In this document: positions 9,054-15,370 of the stretch, piece after piece
Layout: each line of letters starts with the position of its first letter
How positions within the stretch are numbered: position 1 is the first letter of the stretch
Assembly (NCBI GenBank): GCA_900540905.1
Contig: UQHR01000032.1
Location: 1 to 26,627 of the forward strand
From: an uncultured Collinsella sp.
GTDB taxonomy: Bacteria > Actinomycetota > Coriobacteriia > Coriobacteriales > Coriobacteriaceae
Length of the DNA: 26,627 bases
Direction: 5' to 3'
Made by a program: the position numbers and the translations under genes
Notes under the pieces: model-generated
What the model was told of the DNA's origin: nothing
Database searches by the model: none
Seen by the model: only the letters and a program-made list of their open reading frames with translations

Positions 9054-9776
9054 TTAGCCGATGGGCTCGGTGTATTTGGCGCGGTCGGTGCGTTGGATGC
9101 GCTTGGAGACATGGAGCGGGCGGCCGTCGGTGTCGTAGACGTAGTCGGTGATCAGGATCAGCGCCTGCCCGCGCTTGACGTTGAGCAAAAACGCCTCGTT
9201 TTGCGAGGCGTAGCACACCTCAAAGGTCTTATGCCCCCGTGCCGGCGCGCGATGGAATTCTTGGCGCAGCGTCGCGTAGAGCGAACCATTGATAACGCGA
9301 TCGATGAGTGCTTCAAAGCTCGGTGGTAGATAGGTAGTCTCCAGACACAATGGCGCATTGTCCAGATAACGCAGACGGACAAGTTTGACGAGCTTGCTGC
9401 CCACGGTGACATCGAAGAACTTGGCAGCATTGCCCGCGGCCTTGGCAAAGCCCGAGTCCACCGTGCGCGTGGTGGGCTTCATGCCCTGACCCTGGACCTG
9501 TGCCGTATAGCTCGAAAACACCAGGTTGTTCTCGTGGAGCGCCGGCGTGTCGGCCACAAAGGCGCCGCGCCCGCGCTCGGTGCGAACCAGGCCCTCATCA
9601 GCTAGTACCTTAAGGGCATGGCGCACGGTGCTGCGCGACAGACCCGATTCGTCCATGAGTTCCATCTCGGACGGCAGCTTGTCTCCACGTGCGTAGGTGC
9701 CGGAGGCGATGCGGTCGCGCAGTATGCCCGCCAAGCGCTCGTATTGGGTCAGTCTCTTTTTAGATGAAGCGTTCAT
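9054..9776 (-). CDS. GntR-family regulator with UTRA domain (GntR1)
   Basis: This HutC-subfamily repressor has 240 residues. An N-terminal winged helix-turn-helix (about 10-75) contains DKLPSEMELMDESGLSRSTV and the wing RTERGRGAFV. A UTRA ligand-binding domain (about 90-235) follows, ending in ILITDYVYDTDGRPLHVSK. UTRA domains typically sense phosphorylated sugars or related small molecules. The gene is divergent from the SIS gene at 9982, a typical local repressor arrangement. The shared upstream region holds three TGTAT-type sites, and one overlaps a plausible minus-strand promoter (TTGATT, 16 bp, TAGATA; plus-strand 9789-9816), which suggests autoregulation. The ligand is probably the substrate or product of the SIS1 enzyme (inference). 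Its recognition helix differs clearly from GntR2 and GntR3. Confidence 0.92.
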   Translation of the reverse strand: MNASSKKRLTQYERLAGILRDRIASGTYARGDKLPSEMELMDESGLSRSTVRHALKVLADEGLVRTERGRGAFVADTPALHENNLVFSSYTAQVQGQGMKPTTRTVDSGFAKAAGNAAKFFDVTVGSKLVKLVRLRYLDNAPLCLETTYLPPSFEALIDRVINGSLYATLRQEFHRAPARGHKTFEVCYASQNEAFLLNVKRGQALILITDYVYDTDGRPLHVSKRIQRTDRAKYTEPIG

Positions 9777-9786
9777 GCGATCAACC

Positions 9787-9805
9787 TGTATCTAACTTGT
9801 ATACG
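9787..9805. promoter_or_regulatory. Putative GntR1 operator, site 1
   Basis: TGTATCTAACTTGTATACG matches the site at 9926 in 17 of 19 bases and overlaps the possible GntR1 promoter. Confidence 0.5.
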
Positions 9806-9819
9806 TATCTAATCAAGCA

Positions 9820-9832
9820 TGTATTCAATACA
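9820..9832. promoter_or_regulatory. Putative GntR1 half-site palindrome, site 2
   Basis: TGTATTCAATACA is a perfect 6-1-6 palindrome sharing the TGTAT core of the flanking sites. Confidence 0.4.
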
Positions 9833-9925
9833 ACAACAAAACCGCTGGTATCCAGTTATCGAAAACCGCATCAGCAAAATTTCTAAGACAAATATAGCAT
9901 ACAACTAGTCGACATAACCAAAACA

Positions 9926-9944
9926 TGTATGTAACTTGTATGCC
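9926..9944. promoter_or_regulatory. Putative GntR1 operator, site 3
   Basis: TGTATGTAACTTGTATGCC repeats the site at 9787 and lies about 40 bp before the SIS1 start, downstream of AT-rich boxes such as TATAGC (9893) and TACAAC (9900), where binding would block transcription. Confidence 0.5.
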
Positions 9945-9981
9945 ATCGAGAGCATCAAACGAGAAGAAAGGCTGATGCACG

Positions 9982-10974
9982 ATGACTACTCAGGAACAGG
10001 TTAAGGACGTCGTCTCCCAGGTTTTGGCTGACAAGGCAGACAAGGGCGGCATCAAGCGCGTCGTGTGGATTGGCGCCGGCGGATCCAACGGCGGCAACTA
10101 TCCTGCCCAGTACTTTATGGAGCACGAGGCCACGCAGGTCGTGAGCTCCAGCTACACCAGCAACGAGTTCGTGCACGCCACGCCCGCCTATGTCAACGAG
10201 AACACTCTGGCCGTCGTCGTGTCCATGCGCGGCACCAAGGAGACCATCGTCGCCGCCCAGGTCGCCAAGGACCACGGCGCCAGCACCATCGCCATCTATG
10301 TTGACGAGTCCGGCCTCACCGAGGTCTGCGACTACAAGATCCAGTACGACAGCCTGGCCGTCGACGAGTCCTGCATGGGCCGTACCAACTCCGCCGTCGT
10401 GACCATGATCGCCATGGAGCTCACGCAGCAGACCGAGGGCTATGCCGAGTACGAGACCGCCATGGCCGCCTTCGACCTGATCGATCCCATCTATCGCAAG
10501 GCCGTCGAGTACACCCGTCCGCTCGCTGCCAAGTGGGCCGAGCAGAACGCCGACAAGCCCTGCATTAATGTCATGGCTCAGGGTCCGCTTTTTGGTGCCG
10601 CTTACGTCTTTAGCATCTGCAACGTGCAGGAGATGCTGCAGATCGACTCCTGCACCATCAACACCTGCGACTTCTTCCACGGCCCCTTCGAGATCCTGGA
10701 CAAGCGCACCTCGCTGTTCCAGCTCATCAGCGTCGGCCGCAGCCGCTGCAACGACGAGCGCGGCATCCGCTTCGTCAACCAGTACGGTGGCGAGCGCGTC
10801 TATCAGCTCGACGCCAAGGAGCTCGGCCTCAACGACATCAAGGACAGCGTGAGCGAGTACTTCAACCACCTGATCTTTGCCCCGATCCTCAACAATGTGT
10901 ACATGCGCGCGCTCTCTGCCGTTACCCACAAGGACTACATGACGCGCCGCTACATGTGGAAGCTGGACTACTAG
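9982..10974 (+). CDS. SIS-domain sugar isomerase/deglycase-like protein (SIS1)
   Basis: This 330-residue protein has two SIS domains, like the fructosamine-6-phosphate deglycases FrlB, FraB and GfrE/F and the isomerase half of GlmS. The first SIS domain begins near residue 27 (VWIGAGGSNGGNYPAQYF), the second near 190 (INVMAQGPLFGAAYVF). It shares with SIS2 the block TQQTEGYAEYE and the C-terminal RRYMWKLDY. In the catalytic segment it reads NTCDFFHGPFE, with Asp230 where SIS2 and SIS3 have Glu in GEYFHGPFE; this may change activity or substrate. ATG 9982 follows AGAAAGG at a longish spacing. It is divergent from GntR1. Likely role: cleavage or isomerisation of a phosphorylated amino-sugar adduct in the cytoplasm; the substrate is unknown. 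Confidence 0.85.
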   Translation: MTTQEQVKDVVSQVLADKADKGGIKRVVWIGAGGSNGGNYPAQYFMEHEATQVVSSSYTSNEFVHATPAYVNENTLAVVVSMRGTKETIVAAQVAKDHGASTIAIYVDESGLTEVCDYKIQYDSLAVDESCMGRTNSAVVTMIAMELTQQTEGYAEYETAMAAFDLIDPIYRKAVEYTRPLAAKWAEQNADKPCINVMAQGPLFGAAYVFSICNVQEMLQIDSCTINTCDFFHGPFEILDKRTSLFQLISVGRSRCNDERGIRFVNQYGGERVYQLDAKELGLNDIKDSVSEYFNHLIFAPILNNVYMRALSAVTHKDYMTRRYMWKLDY

Positions 10975-10986
10975 GGGATATTGGTT

Positions 10987-11155
10987 CCGCCGTTCTACCG
11001 AACGGCGGACCGGCCGACGCTGCGCACCCGGCATTTGGCCAATCTGCCGTTCAATTTCAAAGGCGCGACCAGAAGGTCAGCGCCTTTTCATTTCACGGCA
11101 CCTTGGCTCAAATGACGGGCGCTCGCTGACATTGCCAAAACGTCGGCGTTGCCGT
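10987..11155 (+). ncRNA. Structured intergenic element, copy A (candidate RNA or regulatory repeat)
   Basis: Immediately after SIS1 comes hairpin 1 (CCGCCGTTC, loop TACC, GAACGGCGG). GACGCTGC, a small stem and CAATCTGCC follow. Hairpin 2 (11059-11087) has an 8-bp outer stem, an invariant GACC-AGAA-GGTC cap and a bulged A. A conserved 3' block runs from GGCACCTTG through TGACGGG to TCGGCGTTGCCG. Copy B at 19186 keeps loops and blocks while the stems change with pairing preserved. Function unknown; it could be a 3'UTR-derived RNA, a leader of the EamA gene or a non-autonomous repeat. Confidence 0.6.
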
Positions 11156-11156
11156 G

Positions 11157-11209
11157 GTTGGCACTTGGGGACGTTCCTTTTGTGCCGGCACTCGGGGACA
11201 CTCCTGGGA
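11157..11209. repeat. REP-like repeat with GGGGAC cores
   Basis: GGCAC and GTGCC pair around TTGGGGACGTTCCTTTT, and a second unit (GGCACTCGGGGACACTCC) follows. It resembles the other GGGAC/GTCCC-core extragenic repeats in this window. Confidence 0.45.
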
Positions 11210-11248
11210 CTCATTTCCTCGTTCGCCGATTTGTGTCTTGAAAAATGT

Positions 11249-11265
11249 ATATAACGACCATAACG
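11249..11265. promoter_or_regulatory. Motif shared with the PTS operon promoter
   Basis: ATATAACGACCATAACG matches 12539-12555 at 15 of 17 positions. It lies about 45 bp before the EamA start and could be an operator overlapping a -10 box (TATAAC). Confidence 0.5.
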
Positions 11266-11305
11266 TAGTGTGAAACATATTGGAAACAATATCGAGGAGG
11301 CTGCG

Positions 11306-12388
11306 TTGAAGAAAAGCAATTTGGGCTATGTGCTGGTACTGATCGCCGCGCTTATGTGGGGCAGCATCGGAATCTTTGTAAACGGCATCTCGGCCATGGG
11401 CGTTTCGTCCCAGAGCATGGCTGCCTTTCGCTTGTTGGTCGGAGCGCTTATCTTGGCGCCGGTCCTGATGTTTATGGGCTGCCGTCCGGGTGAGGGGTCT
11501 ACCGTGGCTCAGAGTCCGCTGGCTCTGTTCAAGGCAAGTCCTAAAGAGCTCGTTCCCTGCGCGCTTGTCGGTATCGTCGGTTTGGCCGCCGCCAACACCT
11601 GCTATTACGAGTGCATGGGCGAGGTGGGCATGTCCACGGCCTCGGTGCTGCTCTACACCTCGCCGGTGTTTGGCGTCATGCTCGGCCGCGTGCTTTATCG
11701 CGAGGACGTGACCCCCAACAAGCTCGTTGCCATTGTCTTTAACATCGTTGGCTGCGTGCTTGCAGTGACCAATGGTGACCTTTCCGGTTTTCATTTTTCG
11801 GTTTGGGGCGTCACGTCGGGCGTGATTGCAGGCCTTTGTGGTGCGTCACTCGCGGTGTTTAGCCGGATAGCAACCAAGACGGTCCACCCGCTGGCTGTCA
11901 CGTTTTGGGGCTTTGTTTTTGGCGGTGCGGTTATGGCAGCTATCGCGGCTCCGTGGCCGGATGTCGCCGCGGCAATGTCGCCACAGTTGCTGCTGCTGTT
12001 CCTTGGTTTTGGACTCATCCCCACAGCCGTGGCCTACATCCTATATATGCAGGGTCTGTCCATGGGACTCGAGACATCGAAGGTTCCCGTCGTAATGTCT
12101 TTCGAGACGGTCGTCACCGTACTGGTGGGCATTGGTGTCTATGCCGAGCCCGCCGGCGCGATCAAGGTCCTGGGCATTGTGCTGGTGCTCGCGTCCATCC
12201 TGATTATGAACACCGACTTCTCCGAGCTGCGCAACAGTGTGTTTGTCGGTCATGTCGTTGAGAGCATGACCTTTAAGCCCAACGCGTGGTGGACAGAGAA
12301 ATCGCAGGACATGGATCTGTTTAAGGAACGCACGGGCATTGCCTTGGAGCCCACCGTGCAAGAAAGCCCCTGGTACTTCGTGCGATAG
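11306..12388 (+). CDS. EamA/DMT-family transporter with C-terminal extension
   Basis: This is a membrane transporter of the drug/metabolite superfamily: two EamA repeats with about ten transmembrane helices over residues 5-300. The opening YVLVLIAALMWGSIGIFVNG is typical, and the second half begins near GVTSGVIAGLCGASLAVFSR. Family members export amino acids, metabolites or drugs. TTG 11306 is chosen because GAGGAGG sits five bases upstream; the in-frame GTG at 11270 has no ribosome site. About 60 hydrophilic residues follow the last helix (from NTDFSELRN), longer than the usual protein of about 300 residues. Its upstream motif is shared with the PTS operon, so it may be co-expressed and export the amino acid released by the SIS enzymes; that is inference. 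Confidence 0.85.
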   Translation: MKKSNLGYVLVLIAALMWGSIGIFVNGISAMGVSSQSMAAFRLLVGALILAPVLMFMGCRPGEGSTVAQSPLALFKASPKELVPCALVGIVGLAAANTCYYECMGEVGMSTASVLLYTSPVFGVMLGRVLYREDVTPNKLVAIVFNIVGCVLAVTNGDLSGFHFSVWGVTSGVIAGLCGASLAVFSRIATKTVHPLAVTFWGFVFGGAVMAAIAAPWPDVAAAMSPQLLLLFLGFGLIPTAVAYILYMQGLSMGLETSKVPVVMSFETVVTVLVGIGVYAEPAGAIKVLGIVLVLASILIMNTDFSELRNSVFVGHVVESMTFKPNAWWTEKSQDMDLFKERTGIALEPTVQESPWYFVR

Positions 12389-12468
12389 GGGGTTGCGCGC
12401 GGCGTCCGACCTGGGGTTATCCCGCCGTCGCCGGCCTGCCCAGCCCCCACGTTTCAAGTGCGTTAAAC

Positions 12469-12502
12469 CCGCGAACGGTCGTTTTTCACCCGCAAACGGT
12501 CT
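12469..12502. promoter_or_regulatory. Direct repeats upstream of PTS operon
   Basis: CCCGCGAACGGTC and CCCGCAAACGGTC are 22 bp apart (two helical turns), about 45 bp upstream of the TATAAT box. The spacing suggests an activator site, in keeping with the poor -35 region. Confidence 0.4.
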
Positions 12503-12536
12503 TTATACTAATTAGCAATATAAGCAACGTATAAGA

Positions 12537-12555
12537 CGTTATAATGACCATAACG
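12537..12555. promoter_or_regulatory. PTS operon -10 box with overlapping inverted repeat
   Basis: CGTTAT and ATAACG form a 6-7-6 inverted repeat. A TATAAT hexamer (12540-12545) lies inside it, so a bound repressor would cover the promoter. No good -35 hexamer is seen. The core recurs at 11249, and ACGTTATA also occurs upstream of GntR2 (18417). Confidence 0.5.
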
Positions 12556-12571
12556 AAAAGGAGGAGGCAAG

Positions 12572-13495
12572 ATGAATCAGATCATTCTCGCATCTCATGG
12601 TGGCCTGGCCGCAGGCGCCAAAGACACGCTCGAGATGGTTCTCGGCGACGTGTCGAACGTCCACGTCGTGTCGCTTGCTCGTGACGACAAGGAGCCCATC
12701 ACCAATAAGGTGGACGCCATGATCGCCACGTTCAACGCCGACGACACCGTCTATGTGCTGACCGATATGCTCGGTAGCTCGGTCAACAACAACATGGTCG
12801 AGCTTTCCAAGAACGGCACGAAGTTCACGGTTGTCAGCGGTTTCAACATTCCGCTGGCGCTCACGCTCGCTATGAGCCCCGTCCCCGTCAAGGGCGCCGA
12901 GCTCGCGGCCCTCATCAACGAGGCCCGCACCGGTCTGACCAACCCCAACGCACCGGTCGAGGCTGCCGCGGCTCCCGCCAAGAAGGCCAAGGCGCCCCGT
13001 CACAGCTCCGGTCCCGCCAAGATCGTCCTCGCACGTCTTGACTACCGTCTGCTGCACGGCCAGGTCGTCTTTACCTGGACCACCAAGGTTCAGGCCGAGC
13101 GCATCATCGTCGTCGACAACGCTGCCGCCAACGATGACATCAAGAAGGGCGCCCTTAAGCTGGCCAAGCCCCAGGGCGTGCGCCTGAACGTCTTCACCGT
13201 CGAGCGTGCCCTCGCCAAGATGGACAAGCTCAACACCCTCGGCGAGCGCGTCATGTTCGTCTTTGGCAACACTGCCGAGATGCTGCAGTTCTGCCAGGGC
13301 TACAAGCTCGACGCCATCAACCTGGGCGCCACCGCCAACCACGACGGTGCCGATCAGGTCGGCGGCAAGGACAGCTCCGTCTTCCTCGATGCCACCCAGA
13401 AGGCCGATATCAACCAGCTGCTCGACATGGGCATCAAGCTCTACGTCCAGCAGACCCCCACGTATCAGAGCGTCGACATCGACGCCAAGCTGTAA
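12572..13495 (+). CDS. PTS mannose-family IIAB component (fused)
   Basis: This cytoplasmic phosphotransferase subunit of 307 residues fuses the mannose-family IIA and IIB domains. IIA (about 1-130) opens with MNQIILASHGGLAAG, where H9 is the phosphoryl acceptor from HPr. An Ala/Lys/Pro-rich linker follows (about 130-148). IIB (about 150-307) carries RLDYRLLHGQV, where H162 accepts phosphate from IIA and passes it to the sugar. GGAGGAGG precedes ATG 12572. It is the first gene of a PTS operon with IIC, IID and SIS2, and the codon choice is strongly biased, as in highly expressed genes. The substrate class (mannose, sorbose, Amadori products or amino sugars) is not fixed by sequence; the SIS partner favours an amino-sugar adduct. 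Confidence 0.93.
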   Translation: MNQIILASHGGLAAGAKDTLEMVLGDVSNVHVVSLARDDKEPITNKVDAMIATFNADDTVYVLTDMLGSSVNNNMVELSKNGTKFTVVSGFNIPLALTLAMSPVPVKGAELAALINEARTGLTNPNAPVEAAAAPAKKAKAPRHSSGPAKIVLARLDYRLLHGQVVFTWTTKVQAERIIVVDNAAANDDIKKGALKLAKPQGVRLNVFTVERALAKMDKLNTLGERVMFVFGNTAEMLQFCQGYKLDAINLGATANHDGADQVGGKDSSVFLDATQKADINQLLDMGIKLYVQQTPTYQSVDIDAKL

Positions 13496-13531
13496 TCAAC
13501 CAGGCTTTTGCCTGACTGAAAGGAGAAGGGT

Positions 13532-14326
13532 ATGAATACGTTCATCAGTGCGGTGCTCGTCGGCCTCGTCGGCGTGTTCTGCATGTGGGACTCCCGCCTG
13601 CTCGGTCGTCTTAACTTCGAGCAGCCCCTCGTTGGCGCTACGCTCGTCGGTCTGCTGCTGGGCGATGTGCCCACCGGCCTTGCCGTCGGTGCCGCCGTCG
13701 AGCTCGTGTCCATGGGCCTGGTGCAGGTCGGCGCCGCCGTTCCGCCCGATATGGTCCTGGGCGGCATCGTGGCCGCTGCCTTTGCGTGCCTGACCGATGC
13801 TTCCGCCGAGACCGCCATGACGATTGCCATCCCGGTCGCCGTCCTGGGTCAGCTCCTCGGCATCGTGTTCCGTTCCATCATCGCCGCCCTCACCCATGTG
13901 GCAGATAGCGCGATCGATAACGGAAAGTTCAAGACCGCCTACCGCATGCACATCTGCGCCGGCTCCGGTCTGTACGCCGTCATGTACTTCCTGCCGATCT
14001 TCCTCGCCGTCTTTGTTGGCACCGACCTGGTTCAGGCCATCGTCAACATGGTTCCCGAGTGGCTGTCCACTGGTCTTAACGTTTCGACCAAGATCATGAC
14101 CGCCTACGGCTTGGCCCTGCTGCTCACCATGATGATCAAGAAGGGTATGACTCCGTTCCTGTTCATCGGTTTCCTGCTCGCCGCTTACCTCAACCTGTCC
14201 GTCATCGCGGTCGCTCTGATCGGTGTGTGCCTGGCTGTCGTCTTCATGGGCTTCAAGTTCAACGGTTCCCATGCAGCCGCCGGTGTCGATTCCGACTACG
14301 ATCCGCTCGAAGACGACGAAGACTAA
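13532..14326 (+). CDS. PTS mannose/sorbose-family IIC component
   Basis: This membrane subunit of 264 residues belongs to the mannose-class PTS permease and forms the sugar channel with IID. Many hydrophobic helices run from the N-terminus (AVLVGLVGVFCMWDSRLLG). The family-typical segments QPLVGATLVGLLLGDVPTGL and GAAVELVSMGLVQVGAAVPP are present, and the C-terminal tail is acidic (DSDYDPLEDDED). ATG 13532 follows AAAGGAGAAGGG. It lies 36 bp after IIAB and 13 bp before IID, so the genes are almost certainly co-transcribed. The acidic tail is slightly unusual and may contact the cytoplasmic IIAB. Confidence 0.93.
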   Translation: MNTFISAVLVGLVGVFCMWDSRLLGRLNFEQPLVGATLVGLLLGDVPTGLAVGAAVELVSMGLVQVGAAVPPDMVLGGIVAAAFACLTDASAETAMTIAIPVAVLGQLLGIVFRSIIAALTHVADSAIDNGKFKTAYRMHICAGSGLYAVMYFLPIFLAVFVGTDLVQAIVNMVPEWLSTGLNVSTKIMTAYGLALLLTMMIKKGMTPFLFIGFLLAAYLNLSVIAVALIGVCLAVVFMGFKFNGSHAAAGVDSDYDPLEDDED

Positions 14327-14339
14327 GGAGGAACACACT

Positions 14340-15173
14340 ATGGCAACCGCAACCAAGGACGTGTCCCTGAACAAGAAGGTCAGCCAGTTCTTCTGGCGCT
14401 CCTGGGCCATCCAGGCCTCTTGGAACTACGAGCGTCAGATGAACATGGGCTTCCTCTACGGCATGGTTCCCACGCTCGATCGCCTCTATCCGGATGAGTC
14501 CGACCCCAAGCAGCTCGCTGCTAAGAAAGAGGCTTACCACCGTCACATGGCGTTCTACAACTGCACCCCGCAGACGAGCGCTTTCATCCTGGGCCTCTCC
14601 GCCTCCATGGAGGAGGAGTACGCCAAGGATCCCGAGAACTTCGATCCCGATTCGATCAACGCGGTCAAGACCTCCCTCATGGGTCCGCTTTCCGGCATCG
14701 GTGACTCCTTCTTCCAGGGCACCATCCGCGTTATCGCCTTTGGCCTGGGCGTTCAGCTGGCTCAGCAGGGCTCCATCATGGGCCCGATCCTGGCTATGCT
14801 CATCTCCATCGTGCCCTCCGTGCTGATCACTTGGTTCGCAGCCAAGATGGGCTATCAGGGCGGTCACGAGTACCTGAGCAAGCTTCAGGGCGGCGACCTC
14901 ATGGAGAAGCTCATGTATGTCTGCGGCATCGTGGGTCTTATGTCCGTGGGCGGCATGATCGCTACGCTGATCGGCGCCACCACCCCGCTGCAGTTCGCTG
15001 AGGGCACCGTCGTTATCCAGGACATCCTGGACGGCATGATGCCTCAGATGATCTCCCTCGGCCTCACCGGCCTTATGTACTGGCTCATCAAGAAGAACGT
15101 CAACACCGGTTGGCTTCTCGTGATCGCCATCGTGGGCGGCATCGCCCTCTCCGCGGCCGGCATCCTGGCCTAG
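14340..15173 (+). CDS. PTS mannose-family IID component
   Basis: This is the second membrane subunit of the permease, 277 residues. The family signatures are clear: the N-terminal RSWAIQASWNYERQMNMGF, then HRHMAFYNCTPQTSAFILGL, and the GPLSGIGDSFFQGT segment. Hydrophobic helices lie in the second half, ending in NVNTGWLLVIAIVGGIALS. ATG 14340 is preceded by AAGGAGGAA at six bases, overlapping the end of IIC; upstream in-frame codons belong to an overlapping-frame artefact. A terminator-like hairpin follows at 15208. With IIAB and IIC it makes a complete transporter that would deliver the 6-phosphorylated substrate to the cytoplasm, where SIS2 can act. Confidence 0.93.
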   Translation: MATATKDVSLNKKVSQFFWRSWAIQASWNYERQMNMGFLYGMVPTLDRLYPDESDPKQLAAKKEAYHRHMAFYNCTPQTSAFILGLSASMEEEYAKDPENFDPDSINAVKTSLMGPLSGIGDSFFQGTIRVIAFGLGVQLAQQGSIMGPILAMLISIVPSVLITWFAAKMGYQGGHEYLSKLQGGDLMEKLMYVCGIVGLMSVGGMIATLIGATTPLQFAEGTVVIQDILDGMMPQMISLGLTGLMYWLIKKNVNTGWLLVIAIVGGIALSAAGILA

Positions 15174-15207
15174 TCGCGACCAAGCGTCCAACCGCTTTCC
15201 CCCGGGG

Positions 15208-15240
15208 GCCTGCCTGGCATCCCATACCCCAGGCAGGCTT
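15208..15240 (+). terminator. Hairpin after IID
   Basis: GCCTGCCTGG pairs with CCAGGCAGGC across 11 bases. The following TTCCATCCC is only weakly T-rich, so it may be a partial terminator or an mRNA processing/stability element that sets the IID to SIS2 ratio. Confidence 0.5.
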
Positions 15241-15252
15241 CCATCCCTATAC

Positions 15253-15278
15253 GTGACAAAGGGCAGTCCCTTTGTCAC
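15253..15278. repeat. Perfect 11-bp hairpin, REP-like
   Basis: GTGACAAAGGG and CCCTTTGTCAC flank CAGT. It resembles family 1 repeats in its CCCTTTGTG-type arm and lies within the PTS operon ahead of SIS2. Confidence 0.6.
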
Positions 15279-15370
15279 ATCCTCAACGGGCCGGCGACTC
15301 GGTCCAAATCACGGTAACCCTGCGAGCGCCCGGCAATGTGGCGCCGCAAAAATCGAAAGGAATGTGTCAG

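Noticed and set aside
12481..12545. Sigma-54 promoter for the mannose-class PTS operon
   Set aside because: No GG-N10-GC pattern of the -24/-12 type is present; a TATAAT box fits better.
15272..15370. Upstream in-frame extension of SIS2
   Set aside because: It begins in a hairpin repeat and lacks a ribosome site; homologous SIS proteins start close to MYEIDL.
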